From Winogradskyella sp046545555 (GTDB lineage Bacteria; Bacteroidota; Bacteroidia; Flavobacteriales; Flavobacteriaceae): 64,000 nt of DNA. Position 1 is the first letter of the stretch. Every line of letters begins with the position of its first letter. This document shows positions 26,684 through 34,434 of this stretch, piece after piece. Under the pieces are notes generated by a model that searched no databases, was not told where the DNA came from, and saw nothing but the letters and a program-made list of their open reading frames with translations. The position numbers and the translations under genes are program-made. Location of the stretch: positions 1,860,001 to 1,924,000 of the forward strand of contig NZ_JBHZTH010000001.1 of assembly GCF_046545555.1 (NCBI RefSeq). The letters are read 5' to 3'.

Positions 26684-27091
26684 TTGCGTCTAAAGAGAGT
26701 TATTTTATTGGCTTTTGCACTAATAACAGTAGGTACAGTGTTAGAGCTTTATTTGCTTCACCATTACGAATCTATTTATCAGCTTATACCAATTCTCTGT
26801 ATTGCATTGATTGTGGTATCGGTAATAGCTTTAGTTTTTTTAAGGACCATATTTGTAAAAAATAGTTTTAAGTTCATATTACTAGTTACAGCTTTAAGTG
26901 GTGTTTATGGTGTTTATTTACATCTCTATGCTAATTATGAATTTGAATTAGAAATTAGACCAAGCGCAGATACTTGGGATTTGATTTCTGAAAGTTTTTC
27001 TGGTGCTTTACCAGCGTTGGCACCTTTCAGTATGGTCGTTTTGGCATTAATTGGATATTCATATTTAATACTTATAAATCAAAAACAATGA
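26684..27091 (+). CDS. Four-helix membrane protein, TTG start
   Basis: This 135-residue membrane protein begins at a TTG (reading LRLKRVILLAFALITVG), with a purine-rich AAGAAAA just before it; no in-frame ATG precedes the first helix. Hydrophobic segments lie at about residues 5-23, 33-52, 60-80 and 108-130. It overlaps the HhH lipoprotein gene by 4 nt (ATGA), so the two are translationally coupled. I recognise no family. The TTG start implies low expression, or the true start may be elsewhere. Confidence 0.6.
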   Translation: MRLKRVILLAFALITVGTVLELYLLHHYESIYQLIPILCIALIVVSVIALVFLRTIFVKNSFKFILLVTALSGVYGVYLHLYANYEFELEIRPSADTWDLISESFSGALPALAPFSMVVLALIGYSYLILINQKQ

Positions 27092-27780
27092 AAAATATAT
27101 CAAAGTTATTAGTAGTAATCGTTTTAATTGGCTTTAGCCTTACATCTTGTAAAAATTCTAAAGAAGATAATAAAGAGACAAATACTATAGTAGAAACAGA
27201 AGAGAAAGAGGTTAAAACTGAGCAGAAAACTGCAGTTGAAACTGTCATCAATGCAAATTTAGCTAGTGAAGAAGATTTAAAAGGACTTGGTCTTTCAGAA
27301 GCTATCGTTTCGAGCATTTTAGAACAACGACCGTTTCTAGTAATGAACGATCTAGATGCGATACTTCAAAACACAAACAAAGAAGCGCTTTATAAAAAAA
27401 TGTTTGTACCTTTTAATTTAAATACCACTGCTGAAGCCGATTTTAAGATGATTCCTGGTGTAGGCGATAAGATGGCACATGAGTTTGATGAGTACAGGCC
27501 TTATATAAGTGTAAAACAGTTTAAAAGAGAAATAGGTAAGTATGTCGATGATGATGAAGTAAACCGTTATTTAAACTACGTATTTGTACCAGTAGAATTA
27601 AATACTGCCTCAGAAGAAGATATTAAGGCTTTACCAGGTGTAGGAAAGCGTATGACACACGAGTTTGAAGAATACAGACCTTATGCAAATCTTGCTCAAT
27701 TTAGAAAAGAAATAGGGAAATACGTAAATGATAAGGAGCTTAAGCGTTTAGAGCGTTTAGTATATTTAAAAACTGAATAA
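27088..27780 (+). CDS. Lipoprotein with three helix-hairpin-helix (ComEA-like) repeats
   Basis: This 230-residue lipoprotein (lipobox Cys21, SLTSC) has an acidic linker (residues 22-50) and three HhH units. The first (about 53-103, LASEEDLKGLGLSEAIVSSIL) is divergent; the second and third (107-165 and 167-225) are near copies with an exact 60-residue period, each with LNT, IPGVG or LPGVG, HEF-EYRPY and REIGKYV or KEIGKYV. HhH motifs of the ComEA type usually bind DNA, which would be unusual for an envelope lipoprotein outside competence systems. The Gly-x-Gly hairpins are intact in units two and three. No competence genes are adjacent. DNA binding is inference. Confidence 0.75.
   Translation: MKNISKLLVVIVLIGFSLTSCKNSKEDNKETNTIVETEEKEVKTEQKTAVETVINANLASEEDLKGLGLSEAIVSSILEQRPFLVMNDLDAILQNTNKEALYKKMFVPFNLNTTAEADFKMIPGVGDKMAHEFDEYRPYISVKQFKREIGKYVDDDEVNRYLNYVFVPVELNTASEEDIKALPGVGKRMTHEFEEYRPYANLAQFRKEIGKYVNDKELKRLERLVYLKTE
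27406..27762 (+). repeat. Tandem 180-bp intragenic duplication (HhH units)
   Basis: The DNA for residues 107-166 (27406-27585) and 167-225 (27586-27762) encodes two near-identical HhH modules in exact 60-codon register, a recent internal duplication relative to the diverged first module. Confidence 0.75.
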
Positions 27781-27839
27781 AAACATGTATCTTATTTATC
27801 ATTATCAAGGATATATTAGTTTTAAATTAAAAGGTTGTT

Positions 27840-29075
27840 ATGGCGTATAACAACCTTTTAGTTATTGGTTTTGTTTGGCCTGAGCCCAAAAGTTCTGCTG
27901 CAGGCAGTAGAATACTACAACTGATAAAGCAATTTCAGAAACAAGGTTATGATATAACATTTGCCTGTGCGGCGAAGACTTCAGATAACACCTTCGATTT
28001 ATCATTAATCGATGTTAAGACAGCAGACATTGTTTTAAACGATGTGTCTTTTGATGCGTTTATATCAGAACTACAACCACAAGTTGTATTGTTCGATCGG
28101 TTTATGATCGAAGAGCAATACGGTTGGCGTGTGGTAGAACAATGTCCCAGTGCGTTACGAATAATAGATACAGAAGATTTTCATGGCTTAAGAAAAGGGA
28201 GAGAACTTGCTTTAAAAGAAAATGCAGAAGTTTCAATAATACATTTACAAAATGATACTACAAAACGCGAAATTGCTAGTATTTATAGATGTGATTTAAG
28301 TTTAATTATTTCTGAAGCTGAGATAGAGCTTCTTACCACCCAGTTTAAGGTAGATGAAAGCTTATTATATTATTTGCCATTTTTATTAAAACCAATTTTT
28401 GAAGAAGACAAAGAAACTCTTCCAACCTTTCAATTACGACAACATTTTATAACCATTGGTAATTTTCTACACGCACCAAATTATGATGCAGTTTTGTATC
28501 TAAAACAAACGATTTGGCCACTAATTAGAAAGCAATTACCTCAGGCAGAATTGCATATTTATGGTGCTTATATCTCTCAAAAAGTATCACAATTAAATAA
28601 TGTAAGGGAAGGGTTTTTAGTAAAAGGTTTTGCAGAAGATGTAAATAAAGTGATGCAAAATGCAAAAGTTTGCTTAGCACCTTTGCGTTTTGGAGCCGGA
28701 CTTAAAGGTAAACTAGTTGACGCAATGCAAAACGGAACACCTTGTGCAATGTCATCCATTGCAGCAGAAGGTATGTTTGGTGCTTTTGAGCCAAATGGTT
28801 TTGTAGAAGATAATACTGAAGCATTTTCTAATAATGCTGTTGAGCTTTATTCTAATTTTGATATTTGGAATAAAAGTGAAGCAAACGGTTTTAAAGTTTT
28901 GAAAGAACGTTTTAATAGCGCTAATTTTGAAACAGATTTTGCCATAAGAATAAGTGAACTTCTAGCTAACCTGAAAGCACATCGCCAGAATAATTTTATT
29001 GGTAATATATTACAGCATCAAACACTGCAGAGTACTAAGTATATGAGTAAGTGGATTGAGGCTAAGAATGGTTGA
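27840..29075 (+). CDS. Glycosyltransferase, GT-B fold (GT1/GT4-like)
   Basis: This 411-residue protein resembles GT-B glycosyltransferases. The N-terminus has the first Rossmann strand and glycine-containing loop (LLVIGFVWPEPKSSAAGSRIL), and the C-terminal domain carries the family features HFITIGNFLHAPNYDAV, ELHIYGAY, VKGFAEDVNKVMQNAKVCLAPLRFGAGLKGKLVDAM and a downstream acidic residue in FVEDN. This is the pattern of a nucleotide-sugar transferase acting on surface glycans or glycoproteins. It starts 59 nt after the HhH lipoprotein. Donor and acceptor unknown. Confidence 0.82.
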   Translation: MAYNNLLVIGFVWPEPKSSAAGSRILQLIKQFQKQGYDITFACAAKTSDNTFDLSLIDVKTADIVLNDVSFDAFISELQPQVVLFDRFMIEEQYGWRVVEQCPSALRIIDTEDFHGLRKGRELALKENAEVSIIHLQNDTTKREIASIYRCDLSLIISEAEIELLTTQFKVDESLLYYLPFLLKPIFEEDKETLPTFQLRQHFITIGNFLHAPNYDAVLYLKQTIWPLIRKQLPQAELHIYGAYISQKVSQLNNVREGFLVKGFAEDVNKVMQNAKVCLAPLRFGAGLKGKLVDAMQNGTPCAMSSIAAEGMFGAFEPNGFVEDNTEAFSNNAVELYSNFDIWNKSEANGFKVLKERFNSANFETDFAIRISELLANLKAHRQNNFIGNILQHQTLQSTKYMSKWIEAKNG

Positions 29076-29178
29076 GTTTGGTTCGTTAACTTTTCACTTA
29101 TATTAATCTTCTCTAACGACTTATATCAGACCTTAATAAAGTTACCCGAATATTTTCACAAAGTCAATTTTTGTAAAA

Positions 29179-29256
29179 TACATTTGCATAATTTTAAAAT
29201 GTAAAGTATATTTGTCATATAGTAAAAATAATTTTACTTAATATAAAATATATTTG
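29179..29256 (+). promoter_or_regulatory. Three successive -7-like elements before membrane/XRE pair
   Basis: TACATTTG (29179-29186), TATATTTG (29207-29214) and TATATTTG (29249-29256) all match TAnnTTTG. The last two lie in an 11-nt direct repeat TATATTTGTCA at 29207 and 29249, 42 nt apart. The third would start transcription within a few bases of the ATG at 29263, giving a leaderless mRNA. The repeat could also be the binding site of the downstream XRE regulator. Confidence 0.5.
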
Positions 29257-29262
29257 TCAATT

Positions 29263-29712
29263 ATGAATAAGGAAAGTGTTATAGATTGTGAACGAAACCG
29301 ATTAGAAAAAATCACAAAATTTAGATTACCTCATAAGTTTATGAATGTAGGTGTAGCGATAGCAGGATTATCTATTATAATGATGTTTGTGAGAGCCTTT
29401 GCTATGGACGGTGATACAGAATGGTTAAAAGTAGTATTACAAAAAACACTGCTAGTGGGTATGTTGCTTATGTCTGTTTCTAGAGATAAAGAAGAGGATG
29501 AACTTACTATAAAATTAAGAATGCAATCTTATGGTTGGGCTTTTATAGTTGGAGTTGTTTATGCTTTAGTTATGCCTTATGTAGAGTTTGGTGTCTCTAA
29601 TGCTGTCCATTCTGGCGGTGAAGCTTACAAAGATTTAGGAGATTTTCAGGTGCTTCTTTTTATGCTTATGGTTCAATTGATGTGTTATCATACCTTAAAA
29701 AGCTACAGATAA
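29263..29712 (+). CDS. Four-helix membrane protein paired with XRE regulator
   Basis: This 149-residue protein has four hydrophobic segments (about residues 27-47, 57-75, 88-110 and 125-145) and charged ends. I start it at the ATG at 29263; a TTG three codons earlier overlaps the promoter motif. It overlaps the XRE gene by 1 nt (TAATG). Paired membrane protein plus YozG-like helix-turn-helix regulators recur in Firmicutes and Bacteroidota, where the regulator often controls the pair. No specific function can be assigned. Confidence 0.65.
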   Translation: MNKESVIDCERNRLEKITKFRLPHKFMNVGVAIAGLSIIMMFVRAFAMDGDTEWLKVVLQKTLLVGMLLMSVSRDKEEDELTIKLRMQSYGWAFIVGVVYALVMPYVEFGVSNAVHSGGEAYKDLGDFQVLLFMLMVQLMCYHTLKSYR

Positions 29713-29912
29713 TGGAAAACACAATAAAAGTTGAACGCGCTATATTAAGTTTAACCCAAGATGACTTAGCAAAACAAATTGGAGTGTCTAGACAAACTAT
29801 AAATTCTATTGAAGCTAATCGTTATGTGCCATCAACTGTTTTAGCTTTAAAGCTTTCTCAAGTTTTCAATAAACCTGTAAACGATTTTTTTAAATTAAGT
29901 ACAGATGATTAG
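29712..29912 (+). CDS. XRE-family helix-turn-helix regulator (small, YozG-like)
   Basis: This 66-residue protein is a single HTH_3 domain: ERAILSLTQDDLAKQIGVSRQTINSIEANRYVPS covers helices 1-4, with LTQDDLAKQIGVSRQTIN as the recognition HTH. It has no additional effector domain. The start at 29712 (MENTIKVER) sits directly on the stop of the preceding gene, so the two are coupled. It probably binds a repeat in its own promoter; the 11-nt direct repeat at 29207/29249 is a candidate. Confidence 0.85.
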   Translation: MENTIKVERAILSLTQDDLAKQIGVSRQTINSIEANRYVPSTVLALKLSQVFNKPVNDFFKLSTDD

Positions 29913-29926
29913 CGTGGTGATTATCG

Positions 29927-30610
29927 TTATTGAGATTCTTTTAATAATGTTACTAAATCTTTTAAGCCTATAGTTGCTGATTTTGTAATTACTGTGACTT
30001 TATCTGAATTAGTAATGGCAGGTTTAGGGTCTATATAGAAAATAGGTGTATTTGGTTGTACGTAATCTATAAGACTTGCAGCAGGATAGACCTGCATACT
30101 AGTGCCAATTATAACAAGGATATCTGCGGCATAACATATTTTAATAGCGGTATCTATCATCGGTACTGCTTCTCCAAACCAAACAATGTGTGGTCTCAGT
30201 TGATAGCCTTTTTCGCAGGTATCACCTATTTTTATATCTTCTTTCCAAATTTTTATATCATTCTCATTTCCTGTGCTACGTATTTTTCTTAATTCACCGT
30301 GTAAATGCAATACATCGCTACTTCCCGCGCGTTCATGTAAATCATCTACATTTTGAGTAACAATTGTAACTTTATAATCCTTTTCTAGTAAAGCTAAATC
30401 CTTATGAGCTTGGTTAGGTTCTACTTCTTTTAACTGTGCTCTTCTTTGATTATAGAAATCTAAGACTAATTTTGGATTACGGGCAAAACCCTCGGGAGAC
30501 GCTACTTCCATAACATCATGGCCTTCCCAAAGTCCATCGGCATCTCTAAAAGTTTTTATGCCACTTTCGGCACTCATACCTGCGCCAGTTAATACTACAA
30601 TGTGTTTCAT
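29927..30610 (-). CDS. Sirtuin NAD-dependent deacylase, zinc cysteines reduced
   Basis: This 227-residue cytoplasmic sirtuin removes acyl groups from lysines using NAD. It has GAGMSAESGIKTFR (NAD loop, residues 9-22), TQNVDDLHERAG, His104 in HLHGEL as the catalytic base and HIVWFGEAVP. Tyr53 and Arg56 (FYNQRR) fit the Y-x-x-R motif of class III desuccinylases/demalonylases such as E. coli CobB and SIRT5. The four zinc-binding cysteines usually found between the HGE motif and RPHIVWFGE are absent except for Cys132, so the zinc site appears lost. Functional deacylase activity is likely but not certain. Confidence 0.88.
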   Translation of the reverse strand: MKHIVVLTGAGMSAESGIKTFRDADGLWEGHDVMEVASPEGFARNPKLVLDFYNQRRAQLKEVEPNQAHKDLALLEKDYKVTIVTQNVDDLHERAGSSDVLHLHGELRKIRSTGNENDIKIWKEDIKIGDTCEKGYQLRPHIVWFGEAVPMIDTAIKICYAADILVIIGTSMQVYPAASLIDYVQPNTPIFYIDPKPAITNSDKVTVITKSATIGLKDLVTLLKESQ

Positions 30611-30642
30611 AGTTTAAAAATAAAAAATATAATCACATTCCG

Positions 30643-30650
30643 TATTTTTG
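30643..30650 (+). promoter_or_regulatory. -7 element giving near-leaderless trmH-type mRNA
   Basis: TATTTTTG at 30643-30650 predicts a start within a base or two of the ATG at 30655. No ribosome-binding purine tract precedes the ATG. Confidence 0.5.
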
Positions 30651-30654
30651 AGAT

Positions 30655-31317
30655 ATGTTAGACTTAAAACTTCTCGAATATCTAGAAACTTTTCTCACAT
30701 CCCATAGAAGAAAACGATTTTTAGAGGTGCTAGCTCAGCGTACTAAACATTTTACAGTGGCGACAGAAGATGTTTATCAATTGCATAATACGAGCGCAGT
30801 AATGCGTTCTTGTGATGTGTTTGGTATACAAGAATTAAATATTGTTGAAGAAGTAAATTCTAAACAAATTGATAGAGAAATTGCAATGGGTGCACAAAAA
30901 TGGGTAGATTTAAATCGTTACCATACGACGAAAGCATGCATCCAAGATTTAAAAGCTAAAGGTTATCAAATCGTTGCTACAACTCCACATGCAAGTGGTT
31001 GTGATTTAATCGATTTTGATAGCACTAAAAAATCCTGCTTTTTCTTTGGACGTGAAACAGAGGGATTGTCACAGCAAGTTTTGGATCAGGCAGACTGTTT
31101 TCTTAAAATACCTATGGTTGGGTTTACGGAGAGCTTAAATATTTCAGTTTCGGCAGCAATTATATTACAACACGTTACGGCTCAATTAAGAAAATCGGAT
31201 ATAAAATGGCAATTAACGGAGAAGGAGCTAATAGAAAAACGTTTTGATTGGATTAAAAAAACTATAAAGGATTACGATGCGATTGTAGAACGTTTTGAAA
31301 ACAATACCAACAATTAG
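30655..31317 (+). CDS. TrmH-family tRNA (Gm18) 2'-O-methyltransferase
   Basis: This 220-residue SPOUT methyltransferase should methylate the 2'-OH of a tRNA guanosine. The three SPOUT motifs are visible: TEDVYQLHNTSAVMRSCDVFG (motif 1 with Asn-x-x-Ala-x-x-Arg), CFFFGRETEGLSQQVLDQAD (motif 2) and IPMVGFTESLNISVSAAIIL (motif 3, knot and SAM site). It overlaps the convergent gene by 4 nt. The mRNA is predicted to be nearly leaderless. TrmH versus a related rRNA methyltransferase cannot be separated with certainty, but length and motifs fit TrmH. Confidence 0.85.
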   Translation: MLDLKLLEYLETFLTSHRRKRFLEVLAQRTKHFTVATEDVYQLHNTSAVMRSCDVFGIQELNIVEEVNSKQIDREIAMGAQKWVDLNRYHTTKACIQDLKAKGYQIVATTPHASGCDLIDFDSTKKSCFFFGRETEGLSQQVLDQADCFLKIPMVGFTESLNISVSAAIILQHVTAQLRKSDIKWQLTEKELIEKRFDWIKKTIKDYDAIVERFENNTNN

Positions 31318-32120
31318 GCCTTATTCTTTTTACGCTTTTTTCGGTCTTTACTTCTCTGAATTACTTTGTATTCTTCATAACACTCACTTATAGCATCTAA
31401 CACCTGAAGATCATTAGCCGTGTTTATAAAGTCTTTAGAATAATCACATTGATTAACAATTTCATCTAAATCGAACTTAGAGATTTGAAGTAATACCATA
31501 AGCATTTCTCTATCGAAACGTTTAGCAAGCTGATTTCTAATTTCATCATCCTCTTTCATTTTTTTCAACTTTTGCATTTCATTAGGTTTCTTACCAAACA
31601 TATTATACAAGAAGTCAGCAGGATTAAAGATAGCTCCTAATACTTTGGTAGCTATATTTGGTTGTCCACCTTCGTAAGCCTTACCATATAAACCAGAAAT
31701 TCTGTAACGATTATTTGATTGAATAGGTACTTGCTTCATATCAACTGCCAGGTAACCAGTTAGTTGTAGTTGTTTAACAGTTACTTCTTCTAGCGCAAGT
31801 GCCAATTCGGTCATTGCAATTTCTGTATTACCGAATTTTAACCAATCATTTGTTACTCTAACCTTAATAGATTTATAACCTAGATATGAGAGATGTAAGG
31901 TATCGTTTGCATTTGCTTTTATCTCAAACTCACCATTATCGTCAGTTGCAGTACCCACTACTTGATTAATATTTACAATATTTACTTCACTCAATGAACC
32001 ATCAGTAGAAGAACTAATAATAGTACCTTTAACTGTCTTTGGTGTCTTAGCAGATGTACTGTCTTGGCTAAAGCTGCTAACTGTAGAAAAACATAAAAAT
32101 AAAATGAGTAAATAGCGCAT
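31314..32120 (-). CDS. Carboxypeptidase-regulatory-like domain protein, exported
   Basis: This 268-residue protein has a signal peptide (residues 1-19, ending SFSQ) and a CarboxypepD_reg-like beta-sandwich (about 28-110; VKGTIISSSTDGSLSEVNIVNINQVVGTATDDNGEFEIKA, LSYLGYKSIKV). The C-terminal half is charged and Lys-rich, ending KKRKKNKA. In Bacteroidota this domain often precedes TonB receptors, but here it stands alone with a helical tail. It is probably periplasmic or outer-membrane associated. Function unknown. Confidence 0.75.
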   Translation of the reverse strand: MRYLLILFLCFSTVSSFSQDSTSAKTPKTVKGTIISSSTDGSLSEVNIVNINQVVGTATDDNGEFEIKANANDTLHLSYLGYKSIKVRVTNDWLKFGNTEIAMTELALALEEVTVKQLQLTGYLAVDMKQVPIQSNNRYRISGLYGKAYEGGQPNIATKVLGAIFNPADFLYNMFGKKPNEMQKLKKMKEDDEIRNQLAKRFDREMLMVLLQISKFDLDEIVNQCDYSKDFINTANDLQVLDAISECYEEYKVIQRSKDRKKRKKNKA

Positions 32121-32209
32121 TAATATCGTTTACGAAGTAAAGGTACTAAACAAAACGCATTTTAACATATGGCAATTACGATTTGACTAAATATTAACAT
32201 GAAACCCAT

Positions 32210-32236
32210 AAAAAAAGCCTCAATTAAGAGGCTTTT
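32210..32236 (-). terminator. Terminator of DEAD-box helicase gene
   Basis: On the minus strand AAAAGCCTC pairs with GAGGCTTTT around a 6-nt loop, followed by further T residues, just after the helicase stop codon. Confidence 0.85.
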
Positions 32237-32247
32237 AACAATATTAT

Positions 32248-34149
32248 TTAGTCGCGTCTACGAGAACGTCTTGGTCTATCAGACCTAGAACCACTAGATT
32301 CTGAACGTCTATCCCCTTTAGAATCATCAAATTTTCTTTCTCCTCTATCTGATCTTCTTTCACTAGACCTTCTGTCGCCTCTGTTACCAGATCCACCAGA
32401 AGAACGTCTATCCCCTCTGTCATTAGAGCGTCTATCTCCTCTTGATTTATCGTCGCGTCTTCGGTTTCCGCTACCAGATCTTCTTTCACTTCTTCCGCGG
32501 CCTCTATCTCTATTGCGACCTCCGCCTCCACGGCCTTTGTTTTCGCTAACTTCTACATTAACAAAACGACCATCGTGCTTAAAGTCTGTAAAGAAGGCTA
32601 ATACCTTTTCTTGCAATTCTTTTTCGGTATTAAAAAAGGAGAAGCTTTCTTTTACGTCAACTTTAAAGACATCATCTCTTCCAAGTTCTAATTGTTCTTT
32701 TAGGAAATCTTTCAATTTCATCCAATCAAAACCATCTTTACGACCGACATTAATAAAGTAGCGTGAATCATTTGATGATTTTCCGTAATTGCGTCCACCA
32801 CCATCTCTATCAGAACCTCTAGAATCTGAAACGGTTAAGTCTTTTGATTTTTGATAATAGTTGAAAAAGCGATTAAACTCAACAGAGAAGAATTTTTTGA
32901 TTAATTCATCTTTGTCGGTATCCGCAAATAATTCATTAATACTTTCGAGGTGCTTATCAATTTCATGATTAGTTTCAGTTGTATGAATTTTATTAGCTAA
33001 AGCCATTAACTGTACTTCGACTATGTCGCTACCAGAAGGAATTTCTTTCTTCTCAAACTGCTTTTTTATAATGCGTTCTATACTTTTTATCTTTCTAACT
33101 TCGCTTTTAGAAACAATAGCCATAGAAATACCTGTTTTACCGGCACGTCCTGTTCTACCAGATCTATGCGTATATATTTCTGGTTCATCTGGTAATTGGT
33201 AATGAATTACGTGAGTTATGTCATCTACATCAATACCTCGAGCTGCAACATCTGTAGCAACTAAAGTTTGTATCTGTCGGTTTCTAAAAGACTTCATCAC
33301 CATATCACGTTGATTCTGGCTTAAATCACCATGCAAAGCACCTGCGGAATAACCATCTTCAATTAAGTTTTCGGCGACTTTTTGTGTATCGCGTTTTGTA
33401 CGGCAGAATACAACCGAGAATATTTCAGGATTTGCATCTGATAAACGTTTTAAGGCCTGGTAACGGTCTCTTGCATTTACTAAATAGTATTCGTGAGAAA
33501 CATTCTTTGTACTTTCATTCTTATTACCTACTGTAATCTCAATAGGATCGTACATAAAGTTTCTTGCAATTGTAGCGACCTCTCTTGGCATCGTTGCTGA
33601 GAAAAGCCATGTACTTTTATCATCAGGTGTATGCGATAAGATATCTGTAATATCTTCCTTAAAGCCCATATTTAGCATCTCATCGGCTTCATCTAATACG
33701 CTGTACTGTATTTTAGAAATATCTACCATATTTCGGCTGATCATATCTTTCATACGACCAGGTGTTGCAACAATTATTTGCGCACCACGTTTTACAGATC
33801 TCGCTTGGTCAGATATACTTGCTCCACCATAAATAGCGGTAACGTTTAAACCTTTGCAGTACTTACCATAAAGTTTAAGTTCGTTTGTTATTTGCAAACA
33901 AAGCTCACGAGTAGGAGATAGGATAAGACCTTGAGTCGTTCTGCTATCAATATCTATTTTTTGCAACATCGGAAAACCGAAAGCTGCTGTTTTACCAGTT
34001 CCAGTTTGAGCCAAAGCGACTAGATCTTTGTCTTCTTCTAATAATAACGGGATTGCTTTTTCTTGGACTTCAGATGGTTTTTCAAAACCTAAATCCGTAA
34101 TAGCGCGCAAAAGGTCTTCATTAAGACCGAGTTCTTGGAATGTGCTCAT
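32248..34149 (-). CDS. DEAD-box ATP-dependent RNA helicase with DbpA-like and Arg-rich C-terminus
   Basis: This 633-residue RNA helicase has both RecA lobes: Walker A AQTGTGKT (47-54), PTRELCLQ, TPGRMKD, DEAD, SAT, then HRSGRTGRAGKTG. A DbpA-type RNA-binding domain follows at about 465-540 (FINVGRKDGFDWMKLKDFL). The last 90 residues are an Arg/Gly/Ser-rich tail with repeated GDRRS units, an RNA-binding disordered region; the DNA repeats produce an antisense open frame that is not a gene. Such enzymes (DeaD/CsdA type) help ribosome assembly and RNA unwinding in the cold. A long structured leader precedes it. Confidence 0.93.
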   Translation of the reverse strand: MSTFQELGLNEDLLRAITDLGFEKPSEVQEKAIPLLLEEDKDLVALAQTGTGKTAAFGFPMLQKIDIDSRTTQGLILSPTRELCLQITNELKLYGKYCKGLNVTAIYGGASISDQARSVKRGAQIIVATPGRMKDMISRNMVDISKIQYSVLDEADEMLNMGFKEDITDILSHTPDDKSTWLFSATMPREVATIARNFMYDPIEITVGNKNESTKNVSHEYYLVNARDRYQALKRLSDANPEIFSVVFCRTKRDTQKVAENLIEDGYSAGALHGDLSQNQRDMVMKSFRNRQIQTLVATDVAARGIDVDDITHVIHYQLPDEPEIYTHRSGRTGRAGKTGISMAIVSKSEVRKIKSIERIIKKQFEKKEIPSGSDIVEVQLMALANKIHTTETNHEIDKHLESINELFADTDKDELIKKFFSVEFNRFFNYYQKSKDLTVSDSRGSDRDGGGRNYGKSSNDSRYFINVGRKDGFDWMKLKDFLKEQLELGRDDVFKVDVKESFSFFNTEKELQEKVLAFFTDFKHDGRFVNVEVSENKGRGGGGRNRDRGRGRSERRSGSGNRRRDDKSRGDRRSNDRGDRRSSGGSGNRGDRRSSERRSDRGERKFDDSKGDRRSESSGSRSDRPRRSRRRD

Positions 34150-34338
34150 TCTTGAGTTTATGTATTCGATTATGTGCTTTTGGTGTTACAAAAGAAGCGA
34201 ATCGACATACTAAACACTTAAACTTCTAGGCAACACATCCTCACTCTGAGGAATTTAGTGAAACTCTAAATTTGCCTTGCAAATTATCTGTTGAACTAAC
34301 CTTAAATTTATTTTAAGCGTCTTAATGTCCGAGTTTCA
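34150..34338 (-). promoter_or_regulatory. Long structured 5' leader of DEAD-box helicase mRNA
   Basis: If transcription starts from the TATCTTTG element at 34344-34351 (minus strand), the leader is about 188 nt, long for this genome. It holds three consecutive small hairpins: AATTTGC/GCAAATT (34269-34285), TTTAG/CTAAA (34254-34270, mutually exclusive at its edge with the first) and CCTCA/TGAGG (34239-34251). Long leaders of cold-induced RNA helicase genes control expression in other bacteria, so a thermosensor or autoregulatory element is a reasonable inference. The rest of 34150-34434 shows nothing coding. Confidence 0.5.
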
Positions 34339-34343
34339 ATTTG

Positions 34344-34351
34344 CAAAGATA
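34344..34351 (-). promoter_or_regulatory. -7 element of DEAD-box helicase promoter
   Basis: The minus strand reads TATCTTTG. No good -33 TTG is seen at 17-23 nt upstream. Confidence 0.5.
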
Positions 34352-34434
34352 CTCTTTTAGTTGGATTTACCCTTATGAGCTTTGATTTTGTCTAATTAGG
34401 CGAAAATAATTTCGTAGTTAATCGATATTTGATT

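Noticed and set aside
32244..32531. 95-codon open frame overlapping the C-terminal end of the DEAD-box gene
   Set aside because: It is a shifted reading of the repetitive Arg/Gly/Ser tail DNA, gives a low-complexity Val/Glu/Leu product, and has no start signal of its own.
34165..34195. Second ECF-type promoter before the DEAD-box gene (TGTAAC on the minus strand)
   Set aside because: At the 16-nt spacing the following sequence is CGAA rather than CGTC, so the match is incomplete.
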